Below, piece by piece: positions 50,736 to 60,489 of a stretch of 64,000 nt of DNA (position 1 is the first letter of the stretch; each line of letters begins with the position of its first letter). The stretch is from Paenibacillus ferrarius (lineage in GTDB: Bacteria > Bacillota > Bacilli > Paenibacillales > NBRC-103111): contig NZ_MBTG01000009.1 in NCBI RefSeq assembly GCF_002027705.1, forward strand, positions 124,001 to 188,000, read 5' to 3'. Under the pieces are notes generated by a model. It ran no database searches and was not told the origin of the DNA. It saw nothing but the letters and a program-made list of their open reading frames with translations. Made by a program: the position numbers and the translations under genes.

Positions 50736-52160
50736 CTATTCGACCTTTACTTTATCAAACACTTCGGTTTGTACTTTGTTCGACGCTTCTTCCAACGTCT
50801 TTTTCAGATCAACGTCTTTGGTTGTGAACACTTTCTGAATCACATTAGCCAGCTCTGTGTAATATTTTTGCGCTTCATATTGAGCTTCCGGCTTGCCGTC
50901 CCAAAGGCTGATCAGTTGTGGATCATATTTGAAAACATTATCGTATTTCGCTAGTAAATCTGTATATTTTTTACCGAAATCGGAAGAATCCTTCCAGTAG
51001 TTGATCGGTTGCGGAATGTAAACGCGATTTTTGCCTTTGCGATCTTCGATTTCTTTTTTCGTGGAATTCAAGAAATCGTCTGTGAAGTACTCATCTGTAA
51101 TCCATTTGAAAGCCACTTGCTGTTGATCTTTGTCGCTTTTCGGATTGATTACACGGTAGTTGCCGCCCAGAACGCCTGTATGCTTACCGCCTTTGCTAAT
51201 GGAAGGCATTGGATAAACAACGAGATCTTCTTTGCTGATACCGCCTTCATTAATCGCCGTATCTGCGGCATTTCCGCTTCCGCACATTACCATCGCACCG
51301 CGACCTTGGGAGAATGCATTCAAAGCATCGCCATAGCCAAGTGCCCAGTTCTGCGGAATCAAGTTCTCATCTTTCAGCTTTTTATAGAATTCAAGCGCTT
51401 TCAAGCCTGCGTCAGAGTTGAACAGCCCAACGACTTTACCATTATCAAGCTTTTGTACATCTCCGCCAGCAGCATAAAGGAAATTCGTCCAGTTCCAACC
51501 GGCTTCCGGACCTTTGCCCATCGGAATGAAGCCTGCGATCCCTTTGGCCGGATCATTGATTTTTCTAGCTGCCGTCAACAGATCATCCCAAGTCCAATCC
51601 ATTGGAGGAAGATCTACGCCTTTTTCCTTAAACAGCTTTTTATTCAACGTAATGGTCATTACATAACCATCGATTGGCACACCATAGGTTTTCCCGTTAA
51701 CGACAAACGGCTTGGAAAGCAGATCATTCATATCCTTGGCATGTTCCCAGCCATTAATGGAATCGGTAATGTCAGCAACCCACTTCTTATCAACGAGAAC
51801 TTTTCCTTCTGTTGCATAAGTCGTATATTCCGTTGGCGCACTGTTCGATGCCATTTTGATTCCGATTTCCAGCGGGTTGTACTGCCAATCGTCCTTCTTG
51901 AAATCAACATTCGGGAATTTCGCTTTGAAGCGGGCAATACGCTGATCCAACTGATCATTTTTTTCCTTTTGGTCAGGTTTGAAGCCTTGCGCCGTAATTG
52001 TCACCTTTTTGGCTGCAGCCGGTGCCGTTGTCGCTGTACTGCCTGTAGTTGCCGCCGAGGTAGGCGCTGCTGTGCTCGTTGTTGTCGTACCGGTGCCACA
52101 CCCTGCTAATAGGACCGTCAGTGCAATGGCACCAAGTGCGGAAGCATTCTTCTTTCTCAT
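50736..52160 (-). CDS. Extracellular solute-binding lipoprotein for a glucan-derived sugar (SBP family 1)
   Basis: About 474 residues from ATG 52160 (AAAGGGGAA 6 bp upstream). The lipoprotein signal ends LAGCGTG, followed by a long Thr/Ala-rich linker to the SBP family 1 domain (KVDFKKDDWQYNPLEIGIKMAS, AFSQGRGAMVMCGSGNAADTA). Its promoter carries the 19-bp motif shared with the response regulator and the giant glucanase, so the likely ligand is an oligosaccharide made by that enzyme (inference). Confidence 0.92.
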   Translation of the reverse strand: MRKKNASALGAIALTVLLAGCGTGTTTTSTAAPTSAATTGSTATTAPAAAKKVTITAQGFKPDQKEKNDQLDQRIARFKAKFPNVDFKKDDWQYNPLEIGIKMASNSAPTEYTTYATEGKVLVDKKWVADITDSINGWEHAKDMNDLLSKPFVVNGKTYGVPIDGYVMTITLNKKLFKEKGVDLPPMDWTWDDLLTAARKINDPAKGIAGFIPMGKGPEAGWNWTNFLYAAGGDVQKLDNGKVVGLFNSDAGLKALEFYKKLKDENLIPQNWALGYGDALNAFSQGRGAMVMCGSGNAADTAINEGGISKEDLVVYPMPSISKGGKHTGVLGGNYRVINPKSDKDQQQVAFKWITDEYFTDDFLNSTKKEIEDRKGKNRVYIPQPINYWKDSSDFGKKYTDLLAKYDNVFKYDPQLISLWDGKPEAQYEAQKYYTELANVIQKVFTTKDVDLKKTLEEASNKVQTEVFDKVKVE

Positions 52161-52212
52161 GTGTAGTTCCCCTTTCAATCGTTTCATCATATGTTTTGCT
52201 GCTACAATTTAG

Positions 52213-52267
52213 ATTATAAAGGGAATATATGGGGCCGACGATGTGTCGTATTACGCTAATCGTGTCA
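52213..52267 (-). promoter_or_regulatory. Promoter of the binding-protein operon with response-regulator motif
   Basis: -10 TATAAT at 52213-52218 and a 19-bp motif at 52249-52267 (plus strand TATTACGCTAATCGTGTCA), with exactly 30 bp between them. The -35 is poor, as expected for an activator-dependent promoter. Confidence 0.8.
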
Positions 52268-52271
52268 CATG

Positions 52272-53594
52272 TTACGATCCCGTTTGTTTAATCTCAGATA
52301 TATTCATCCCGAAATGTTTCTTGAAAATTTTACTGAAATGCTCTGGAGATTCATAGCCGATTTCCTCTGAAATTTCGTATCTGCGCTTATCCGTCGTAAG
52401 GATCAACTGCCTTCCTTTCTCCATGCGAAGCTGCGTGACATAGTCCCAGATGTTGATGCCCATCACTTTTTTGAACAAATAACTCAAATAATTAGGGCTT
52501 AAATGCACCGCATCTGCGATATCTTGAAGCTTCAAGCCTTTGTCGCAGAAATGTCCTTCAATATAGGTTTTCGTCTCAAATACAATGCGATTATTAGCCT
52601 CATCCACTTGCGTATGGGTTAAATTTTGTTCATTCGTTGTTTTGCCGATATCATCAATGTAGAACATGTAGTGACCTTTATGCGTCTCGCTCCACGTCAA
52701 GCTCTCTATGGCTTCTTGATAAATAACAGGCCACTGCGTGACGCCTTCGCGTATGCGGCTAATTCCGATCTGGCATTTCACGTTGACGTATTTCTGCAAA
52801 TTCGTATGAATCATCTGAGCAACCATGAGCAGTTGGTTAATGCTTTGAGTGCCACGATTCTCCTCTTCCGGTATTTGCAGCAGCAGCGAGAAGGTTGAAT
52901 TATGGGTATTGAACACGAGATGGCACCATTGATTAGCCGTCTCTTCAATGATATTGAGCGCCGCATATTTCAGCAAGCTGCGGTCTTTCAAGGTCGCAAT
53001 GGCCTGATCATGAATCCCGCCCCGGTCCAGAGCCAGCTTAATAACGAGCATGCTGTAGAAGGTTCCCGTCATGCGATTGCCAAGCTTCTCCATAATGTCC
53101 GGCACCTCAGACTCATGCAGCGTAGCCGTCACAAGCTCATTCAAATAATAGTTCAGCTCAAGCGTCGTATGCTCAGGAAGTCCTCGGTAGCCCTCCCATT
53201 CGGAGAAATGCTGCTGCTTCTCTTCCTTCTCCTGCAACAGCTTCGTGGCAACGGAGATGAGATGAGGCGGTGTGATCGGCTTCACCAAATACTCCTTCGC
53301 TCCGAAACGGATCGCTTTCTGGGCATATTCGAATTCGCCATGGGCGGATAAAATGACAATAGGAATCGTCGGATCTTCCATAAAAATATTTTCAATGAGC
53401 TCGATCCCGTTCATTTTTTCCATTTGGATATCGGTAAATACGAGATCAATTTTCTCCAAATGTATAAAATCTAAGGCTTCAAACCCGTTATATGCGATGA
53501 ACACCTCAGCGATGTCCAGCTTCGACTGTTTCAATATGGACGCAACACCTTTGCAAATCATCGGTTCGTCGTCTACTACCAGAATATTAACCAT
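52272..53594 (-). CDS. AraC-type two-component response regulator (YesN family)
   Basis: A 440-residue regulator. Receiver domain 1-120 with VVDDE and phospho-acceptor Asp55 in FTDIQMEKMNG. Middle region 130-325. C-terminal AraC HTH pair about 335-440: LQDIADAVHLSPNYLSYLFK and ISEEIGYESPEHFSKIFKKH. Its own promoter and those of the sugar-binding protein and giant glucanase share one motif, so it very probably binds there after phosphorylation by the kinase at 46959, controlling itself as well. Confidence 0.93.
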   Translation of the reverse strand: MVNILVVDDEPMICKGVASILKQSKLDIAEVFIAYNGFEALDFIHLEKIDLVFTDIQMEKMNGIELIENIFMEDPTIPIVILSAHGEFEYAQKAIRFGAKEYLVKPITPPHLISVATKLLQEKEEKQQHFSEWEGYRGLPEHTTLELNYYLNELVTATLHESEVPDIMEKLGNRMTGTFYSMLVIKLALDRGGIHDQAIATLKDRSLLKYAALNIIEETANQWCHLVFNTHNSTFSLLLQIPEEENRGTQSINQLLMVAQMIHTNLQKYVNVKCQIGISRIREGVTQWPVIYQEAIESLTWSETHKGHYMFYIDDIGKTTNEQNLTHTQVDEANNRIVFETKTYIEGHFCDKGLKLQDIADAVHLSPNYLSYLFKKVMGINIWDYVTQLRMEKGRQLILTTDKRRYEISEEIGYESPEHFSKIFKKHFGMNISEIKQTGS

Positions 53595-53629
53595 AGGTCC
53601 ACCTCGTCATTCTTATATGCATCATTACT

Positions 53630-53684
53630 ATTTTAGTGTACAACGATGGATGTGGATAGGTATTTTATTACGGTAATCATGTCC
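53630..53684 (-). promoter_or_regulatory. Promoter of the response regulator gene with its putative binding motif
   Basis: -10 TAAAAT at 53630-53635 and motif at 53666-53684 (plus strand TATTACGGTAATCATGTCC). The 30-bp gap between them is the same as in the other two promoters. Suggests positive autoregulation. Confidence 0.78.
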
Positions 53685-53693
53685 GATATACGG

Positions 53694-53744
53694 GAAAACA
53701 AAGAAGAGCTGTCTGCTCCGTCCGTGAAGACAGAGAGACAGCTC
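53694..53744 (-). terminator. Intrinsic terminator of the giant glucanase gene
   Basis: On the minus strand GAGCTGTCT pairs with AGACAGCTC and is followed by TTCTTTGTTTT. It lies about 26 bp after the stop at 53770. Confidence 0.85.
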
Positions 53745-53769
53745 CTTGCCAGTGACGCATGAAATCCGG

Positions 53770-56700
53770 TTAATTCATGAGATGCATGCTTTGCAGCAGT
53801 CGATGCAAAATAACGGTTGATTCGGCGCGCGTCGCGAGTGCTTGAGGCTCCAAGGTTGAGGCACTTTTCCCTTGGATAATGCCGCTAGACACCACTTGTG
53901 CGAAAGCATCTTGAGCCCAGCTGCTGATTGAAGCAGCATCTGTGTAGACAGCTAGCCGTCCTGAAGACACCGCCCCGGAAGTTGGCCGAAGCTTCCCGGC
54001 GCGTACAACCATCAATGCCATTTCTTCTCTTGTCACGGTTTGATTGGGCTTGAATGACTGATCCTCATATCCGTTAATGAGTGCATACTCAGCAGCCGTC
54101 TGGATATTGCTGTAATACCAGTCCTTCGAGCTGACATCACGGAAGTCCGTTTTAACCGACTCTCCTGCGGAAAGCCCCAGAGCACGCACTAACAAGGCCG
54201 CAAACTCAGCTCTGGTCACGCTCTGATCAGGTGCAAACGAAGATGATGTTTGACCGTTAACGATATGCTTCGCTGCAAGCAGCTCGATATCTTTCCTAGC
54301 CCAATGACCTGTCAGATCACCAAAAGACCGGGCATGTTGAATAATTGTATAGATGGAATTGCCCGTACTGTGGATAGCGGCCTCCGTCTGCCCATTCACG
54401 GCCTTGAATTCAGCCGGGACGTATTGGAATTCGCCTGTTTCGGGATGATAAATGGCTGCCGATGCTGTATTCGCATCAATCACCCGATCGAGCGTAATGG
54501 TACGCGTCACGTAGATACGGCCAAACTGCTTTAAAGTGATCGTTCGATCGCCATTTACTAAGCTAAGCTCAAAGCGGATCGGATACCCCACCAGCTCATT
54601 ATCCTGCTTGCCGGCTGCTTGCTTGATTGCAGCAAGGTCTGTCTCGTTCACTTTCTCGATCTTCACTTTCAACCTGCTCTGCGATGGATCAAGGAGTTTG
54701 GCTTCTGGGCTCAGCAATGAAGTAATATCCGCTGGAAGCTCATAGGTTGCATTCAAGTGCTGAAGAGATACATGAGCGTCAGGAAGAGCAGAGTAAAGCT
54801 TCAATAACGCTGCAAGTGAGATCTCAAACTCCACAGCTTCGCTCGTTGAACCGCTGCTGATCGTAACCGTTTGCTGCTTGTCAGCGATTGCATCCGTAAA
54901 CCATTTATCTGCAACTGAAATGCGAGTTGGATTTGGTATTGTAGCAAAACCTCCTCCCCCTCCTCCTGAACCACCGCTGGAGACGGGAGGAATCGTCGGC
55001 TGATCGGGATGAATGCTCGAGAAGCCGCGCCCTGACTCAACGACTGTCAAATTCGACCCCGCGCTAGTCGCCACATCTTGAATACGTGCTTGACGAATAA
55101 TCACATTGTCTACATTCACAGAGCCCGTTATCGTACTAGCCACTTCGAAACCATTCGTACCCGCTCCGTCAATGACATTATTCTTGAATGCAACTTTGCT
55201 TACAGGGGAAGTGCCTTGAATGGAAATACCCTGGTACGTATTATCCAGCATAATATTATCTTGGATAAGGACATCGCTGTCGATTGCTTTCGTATCCGCA
55301 TAGACCCATATCGCGCCGAAATTCGCATGAAGCCCTGCATCGCGACTGCCTGTGCGAATGAGGGTATTGCGTTCTACACGTGTTGTTCCTCTAAACGGAG
55401 TCAGCGGGCTAAAGCGCGTCGATACCGCAATACCGCCTCCCAATCCGATCGTATCCTGCAAAATGTTGTCCTGCATCTTGTTGTCTTTGCCGCCAAACAC
55501 AACCATATTATTGGACAGCCATGGCAGCTGAACCGTGTCGAAACGGAACGTATTATTATCGGTATAATCGTCAGGGTAAGCCCCTTTGATCACCGTGGAC
55601 CACATCGCAAGTCCATCATCGCCGGCATAACGCACATGAGACTGCTCCACCATGCTGTTCTTGGTATTCGTGCTGAAGTTAATGCCGTCAGCCATGAGAT
55701 TGCGCATTCTTAAGCCGCCAACATAGAATTCATTCGTAAAGTTATCGCTGTTCAGCCCATAACTCAGCTGCGGTCTTGCGATCCACATCCCTGTTTTGGT
55801 ATGTTCAATCCACACCTGCTGAACAGTCGAGCCCGTTCCAAACGCACCCTCGAAAGCATTCGTGTGAGCATCATCCTTGCGCACATTGAGCTCTCCGTCA
55901 ATAGCCAGATCATAGACGCCGATATGGCTGCCATTCGCAAAGAACTTGGCGCCTTTGAGCGTCGTATGCCACATGCCCGCGCCACGAATGGTCACATCAT
56001 CCAAGATGAACAACTTGGTCGTATCTTCCTCGCCGTCTTTCTTATCATCGGCAATGAAGCCGTTGTTATTGGCAAGTTCGAACACGCCTGCCGGAATCCA
56101 GACTCCTTTGTGTTGTAACTTGGCTGCCGCAATAGCAGCCTTCAAAGCTTGCGAGTCATCCAAGCCATCACCCGCAACAGCACCAAAATCGCTAATGGAG
56201 AGGAAGCCGCTTGGCTGTGAATATGCTTCAGGCGCTTGCTCCATTTCAACGAAATCAATTACGTAGGAACTCGCGTCATTGCCGCTGTCCTTTTGGAGCT
56301 TGATGGTTGCGCCGGCTTCCACATTTCCAATCAACGTATGAATTTCATCGAAGAAGCGGTGGGCGCTTCCTTGACCAGGCTCATTAGACCAAGGGTAATT
56401 GCCATATTCCCAAGCGTATTTGGACGTTAAATCAAGATCCTTCACCTTGACATCATTGACATACAGCCCCAGTTTAGCTTCAAGACCCTTCCCATCAGCA
56501 CTGTCTGGAATGGAGTAGCGCAGCACGAGTGCATTGGCCTTCTTCGCCAACTGGAATTGCACGTACTGGCCGGTTTGGTCAAGCTTCACTGCTTGCCTGC
56601 CGGATGCTTCAGCGGCCAAATCTCTGTAAATACGCGAAGGCCCGATAAGCTGGCCGTTCGTCTGTCCGTGCTCTGCTTCATAGGTCGTATACGTTTCAAT

Positions 56701-59700
56701 CGCTCCACGATATGCTTTATTCACGGAATCATGAACCGTCAAACGATCAATCGCAACCATCCCGCTATCACCCGCCAAATGTTCAAAAGACACCGAGTTA
56801 TAGCCTGCACGCAGTGGGAGGGTGACCTCCTTTTCTTGCCAGCCAGCGCCAGCTTCGAAGGTCAACTGGCTTAAACCTAGTCCATTAACCAATAAACTTA
56901 ATGTTTGATTAGTTGTACTAGTGTTCAAATAACGCACAGCCGCTTGATATGACGCCGCTTCTTGCGCATTGACTGCGATAATGGCTCTGGCGCCAACCGC
57001 CGAAAATTGGTCAAGATAACCTGATCCTGTAAAAGAACTGCTGCTAGCAGCTACTTGAACACCGCCGCCAACGAAAGCATTTTCAGCTTCATAAATGGCA
57101 TCACCGCGAACAGGTTCAAACGTCCACTCAGCTACAGCTTGTTTAGCGTCAACAACTCCCTGTTTGACAGATGATCCATCGCTAAATACGATTTGCGGTA
57201 CTGCCGCTGAGCTTATCAGCTTGTAGCCTAGGAAATCATCAATCATCCACTGGCTGTTGAGCTGATTCCGATCAGAACCGGTGCCAATAGCTCCGTCTGC
57301 CGTTTGCGGAGCTTGCAGCCAATGATCTGACGCACGATTCTTGATTAACTTATGTCCGTTGTAATCCTGAACAATCCATTGCGCGCTTGGCGCATTATTC
57401 GGCAAAGCCGCTGTGGACACTTGCCCATTAACTTCCTGGATAGCTTCCTTCGTAGCTTTATTAATCAGTTGAATGTAGCCTGTGTCTTCTATAATCGGTG
57501 TTCCTGTATCGGTATAGCGCTGTTCCGTGAGGTCTGGCTTAACCTGTGGCAGAACAACCTCCTCAAAAGTCCATTGCAGCTTCTTCTCGTTGCCGCCTGC
57601 ACTGCGTGCGTACAATCCCCGCTCTGGGTAGCCCGCGCTGTTGACGACATTTAAGTACTCATCATCGAAGTCTGCCTGATGGCTGCGAATCCAGTATTTC
57701 CCGGCACCTGCGATATCCTCAATAACCCATTGAGACGATTGAAGATCCGGCGCTTGGGAAGAAGAAATGAATTCATACGCGGAACTTGTCAACATATAAT
57801 GGCCTGTTGCCGCATTTTTGAATCGCTGAACACCATTGTCCGCTTCGATAATCCAATGGGAATAACCATCATTCGCAGCCGGCGAGCCGTACATCACGAT
57901 ACCTCTGCTGTTTTCATACAAATACTGTCCGTTGTCTACATTCTTAATCCGTTTCTGGCCGTTTGGCACATTAGGAGGCAGTGTAACGATTTCCATAGCA
58001 AATAAGGCGCTGTCATCATTGCCTTTCAATTTGCTTACCTTGAAATCTTGCTGGCTCACATCTGCGTACATATAGTGAGCTTGCGTCCAGCCGCTCTTCA
58101 GCATCACATAACCCGGAATGCTTGCATTGTCTATACTCCAGTTGGCACTCTTCCAGTTCGCATCTATCGTTGAATACGTAATCAACGAATCTGGCGGCGA
58201 ATCCTGCTCAATATGAGGAACAACATTTTCCAACGTAACACCGGATCCGCTTTGGGCATTAATCAGATACTTGTAGTTGGCATCATTTTGAGACGTATTC
58301 AGGAACCAGAGAGAAGATAGATCACTGTCCGGTTTATCTCCGTATTTGAGCACATGATCTGCATTTTCGTACAAGTAGAGATTGGTTGCTTTATTTTTAA
58401 AACGAATAGGCTTAGGCACACCTGCTGTTACCGGAGTGAACCGCCAATTCTTGCTTTGCCATGACGATGGAATTTCGCTGTACTCCGCATACTTAATCAA
58501 GTTCTGGACGTTGATAAACTTCTGATGATTAGCATCTGTATTGGCGTCATTAACACTATGAATCTGCTTGGTGTTGCCATTAATCGTTTCAATGACCCAT
58601 ACTGCACTTCTCCAGGAATCCTCAACTGGGGTAACACGCAAGTGGCCGTTAACGGGATTTTCCGTATTGATATAATGACCGGTCGCTCGGTTCTTAATCC
58701 GCTTGCGTCCAGCAAACTTCTCGATGACCCATTGTGCGCGCTGATCATCTTCTTTGACATTGCCATATTTCAAATTGTTGTCAGTATCTTCAAACAAGGC
58801 TAATGAATTCCATGCATTCGTGATTTGAACGAATTGCTCAACGCCTGCGATCACAGATGGATCTTCGAAAAGCCACTGCGCAGCGTCCGCATCGGGACTC
58901 ACCAAACTGGACTGAGCAAAACCAAGGTGATTGGAAGTATGGATATAGGCATTTCCATAAACCGTGCTTTGGACGGTGACGTAATCATCATACGTCTTCG
59001 AATTTGCAATCGACCATTGACCTGCCGTAGATCCGCTGTTCAAAGATGTGCTTAGCAAAGGAGCTGCGGGCTGGGCCTGATTCGGCTCCGTCATGTAATG
59101 GCCCGTACCTACGTTGCGCAGTCTTTTCTTTCCATTGTAATCTTCCACGACCCATTGATACACCGAGGTTGTAACCGTGCCCGAGGCAATGGCGCCATAT
59201 TTCACAAGGCCATGCTCCTCGTAGAGATACTTATCGCTTACAGCTTCTGAGGTGTAATTGGCGATTCGAACCGGTTTGAGCTCTGACACGAGCTCGATTC
59301 TCCACTGCGCATTCGCCCGATCCAGAACGGACCAATTATTCGAGCGCGCCGAAGTATCCTCAAACTGTGTATTCAACACGTAGATTTGACTGCCTGCATC
59401 AATTTCATCGGGATCTCCGGGGATACGATCCGTGCCTTTGGCATAGACGTTGCTAAACGTCAACCAGCCATCGGACGTTCCAGCCGCCATGAGCCATTGA
59501 TTTTTCGTCGTGGCTGCCATGGGCAAACTCTTGATCGGAGCCCATAGCGTGCCTTGCGTGATGTAATGGCCGCTTTGCTGATTCCTTAACCGTACAATTG
59601 GTACGCCGCTCCCGCCATCTTGGACATGTTCTATGATCCAATAAGTGCTTATGTCATCCATCGGCAGCTTGGCAAACTTAACTTCACTCGTTAATTTATC

Positions 59701-60309
59701 CTCGTACAAATATTGTCCTTCTCGGTACAAGTTGGAGATCCGCACAGGAACCTCATCGGACACGGCCTCAAGCTGCCATTGCGGACTGTCGAAAGCCGCA
59801 TTGATATCGCTGCTCACCTGAGCAAAGCCAAGCTGGTCTTCTTCATGAATAAAGAAGTCCTGCGTGAGATCCGTTACACTCCGAATCGTGATAAAGTTCT
59901 CACTGGTCCCGTTCCTGAACTGCCACTGATCTGCAGTCGTGCTGACGGAAACCGCCGCGCTTCGCAAAGCATCTCTTCTAGCAACGCTGCTGCCCATCAC
60001 GATAAAGTGGCCGGTTGAGCGGTTTTTGATCCGCTTGAAGCCGCTGTTGCCAGGTGCATCCTCGATCACCCAATGAGCGGTTTGATCTGACAAACTCGTA
60101 ATACCGTAACGAATCACGCCTGCTGCATCCTCGTATAAATAATTGCTCTGCCATTTGTTCTTAATTTTCACAAAAGCTGAGCTACTAGCCCCCTGTGCGC
60201 CTGTGCCATTCACCGCAGGGGCATCAGCCGCCAGTGCCGCGCCATTCTGAAAAGGCAGCATAAGCAGAATCGCCATCCAAATAAGAAGCAACCGTTTCCA
60301 CTTCAACAT
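53770..60309 (-). CDS. Giant secreted SLH-anchored GH87-like alpha-1,3-glucanase with seven beta-trefoil-like repeats
   Basis: 2179 residues. Signal peptide 1-28 (cleavage after AALAA). Residues about 46-1065 hold seven repeats of about 145 residues, each with a Y-L-Y-E-x3-G/V-x-Y-G start, an xWVIEDxxGxxRIKN centre and a GHYI segment, probably a beta-trefoil-like sugar-binding fold. Next come two CBM6/35-like domains (about 1069-1195 and 1205-1355), a right-handed beta-helix (about 1368-1740) with the GH87-like pair Asp1564-Asp1565 in YAGDDGLAMWS, a Gly-rich linker (about 1775-1795), a domain of unknown type, and three SLH domains (about 1995-2175). The enzyme would sit on the cell wall and cut alpha-1,3-glucan. 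Its promoter shares a motif with the transporter operon. Confidence 0.85.
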   Translation of the reverse strand: MLKWKRLLLIWMAILLMLPFQNGAALAADAPAVNGTGAQGASSSAFVKIKNKWQSNYLYEDAAGVIRYGITSLSDQTAHWVIEDAPGNSGFKRIKNRSTGHFIVMGSSVARRDALRSAAVSVSTTADQWQFRNGTSENFITIRSVTDLTQDFFIHEEDQLGFAQVSSDINAAFDSPQWQLEAVSDEVPVRISNLYREGQYLYEDKLTSEVKFAKLPMDDISTYWIIEHVQDGGSGVPIVRLRNQQSGHYITQGTLWAPIKSLPMAATTKNQWLMAAGTSDGWLTFSNVYAKGTDRIPGDPDEIDAGSQIYVLNTQFEDTSARSNNWSVLDRANAQWRIELVSELKPVRIANYTSEAVSDKYLYEEHGLVKYGAIASGTVTTSVYQWVVEDYNGKKRLRNVGTGHYMTEPNQAQPAAPLLSTSLNSGSTAGQWSIANSKTYDDYVTVQSTVYGNAYIHTSNHLGFAQSSLVSPDADAAQWLFEDPSVIAGVEQFVQITNAWNSLALFEDTDNNLKYGNVKEDDQRAQWVIEKFAGRKRIKNRATGHYINTENPVNGHLRVTPVEDSWRSAVWVIETINGNTKQIHSVNDANTDANHQKFINVQNLIKYAEYSEIPSSWQSKNWRFTPVTAGVPKPIRFKNKATNLYLYENADHVLKYGDKPDSDLSSLWFLNTSQNDANYKYLINAQSGSGVTLENVVPHIEQDSPPDSLITYSTIDANWKSANWSIDNASIPGYVMLKSGWTQAHYMYADVSQQDFKVSKLKGNDDSALFAMEIVTLPPNVPNGQKRIKNVDNGQYLYENSRGIVMYGSPAANDGYSHWIIEADNGVQRFKNAATGHYMLTSSAYEFISSSQAPDLQSSQWVIEDIAGAGKYWIRSHQADFDDEYLNVVNSAGYPERGLYARSAGGNEKKLQWTFEEVVLPQVKPDLTEQRYTDTGTPIIEDTGYIQLINKATKEAIQEVNGQVSTAALPNNAPSAQWIVQDYNGHKLIKNRASDHWLQAPQTADGAIGTGSDRNQLNSQWMIDDFLGYKLISSAAVPQIVFSDGSSVKQGVVDAKQAVAEWTFEPVRGDAIYEAENAFVGGGVQVAASSSSFTGSGYLDQFSAVGARAIIAVNAQEAASYQAAVRYLNTSTTNQTLSLLVNGLGLSQLTFEAGAGWQEKEVTLPLRAGYNSVSFEHLAGDSGMVAIDRLTVHDSVNKAYRGAIETYTTYEAEHGQTNGQLIGPSRIYRDLAAEASGRQAVKLDQTGQYVQFQLAKKANALVLRYSIPDSADGKGLEAKLGLYVNDVKVKDLDLTSKYAWEYGNYPWSNEPGQGSAHRFFDEIHTLIGNVEAGATIKLQKDSGNDASSYVIDFVEMEQAPEAYSQPSGFLSISDFGAVAGDGLDDSQALKAAIAAAKLQHKGVWIPAGVFELANNNGFIADDKKDGEEDTTKLFILDDVTIRGAGMWHTTLKGAKFFANGSHIGVYDLAIDGELNVRKDDAHTNAFEGAFGTGSTVQQVWIEHTKTGMWIARPQLSYGLNSDNFTNEFYVGGLRMRNLMADGINFSTNTKNSMVEQSHVRYAGDDGLAMWSTVIKGAYPDDYTDNNTFRFDTVQLPWLSNNMVVFGGKDNKMQDNILQDTIGLGGGIAVSTRFSPLTPFRGTTRVERNTLIRTGSRDAGLHANFGAIWVYADTKAIDSDVLIQDNIMLDNTYQGISIQGTSPVSKVAFKNNVIDGAGTNGFEVASTITGSVNVDNVIIRQARIQDVATSAGSNLTVVESGRGFSSIHPDQPTIPPVSSGGSGGGGGGFATIPNPTRISVADKWFTDAIADKQQTVTISSGSTSEAVEFEISLAALLKLYSALPDAHVSLQHLNATYELPADITSLLSPEAKLLDPSQSRLKVKIEKVNETDLAAIKQAAGKQDNELVGYPIRFELSLVNGDRTITLKQFGRIYVTRTITLDRVIDANTASAAIYHPETGEFQYVPAEFKAVNGQTEAAIHSTGNSIYTIIQHARSFGDLTGHWARKDIELLAAKHIVNGQTSSSFAPDQSVTRAEFAALLVRALGLSAGESVKTDFRDVSSKDWYYSNIQTAAEYALINGYEDQSFKPNQTVTREEMALMVVRAGKLRPTSGAVSSGRLAVYTDAASISSWAQDAFAQVVSSGIIQGKSASTLEPQALATRAESTVILHRLLQSMHLMN

Positions 60310-60357
60310 GACTCTTTAATACCTCCAATGGATAGATAAGATGAGTACCTGTCTTCC

Positions 60358-60412
60358 AGTATAGGAATGCGCTTTCACTTCAACAATGTGTAATATTATG
60401 GAAATCATGTCC
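60358..60412 (-). promoter_or_regulatory. Promoter of the giant glucanase gene with response-regulator motif
   Basis: -10 TATACT (60358-60363) and a -35-like TTGTTG 17 bp upstream. The 19-bp motif lies at 60394-60412 (plus strand TATTATGGAAATCATGTCC), 30 bp before the -10, as for the other two members of the set. Confidence 0.8.
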
Positions 60413-60430
60413 AACATTACTTCTTTACGC

Positions 60431-60470
60431 AAAAACACCCATCCCCATCGTTTTTCGATGGGAACAGGTG
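60431..60470 (-). terminator. Intrinsic terminator downstream of the fucI remnant
   Basis: On the minus strand CACCTGTTCCCATCG pairs with CGATGGGGATGGGTG around AAAAA and is followed by TTTTTGCG. Probably the original end of the fucose operon. Confidence 0.88.
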
Positions 60471-60489
60471 TATGGACATCCAGTCTTAT

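Noticed and set aside
51009..52109. 366-residue plus-strand open frame opposite the sugar-binding protein gene
   Set aside because: Shadow of the minus-strand lipoprotein gene, which has signal peptide, family motifs and promoter. The plus frame has no such support.
60364..60380. cre-like site TGAAAGCGCATTCC in the giant glucanase promoter
   Set aside because: Two of the fixed consensus positions are wrong, so it was not called as a CcpA site.
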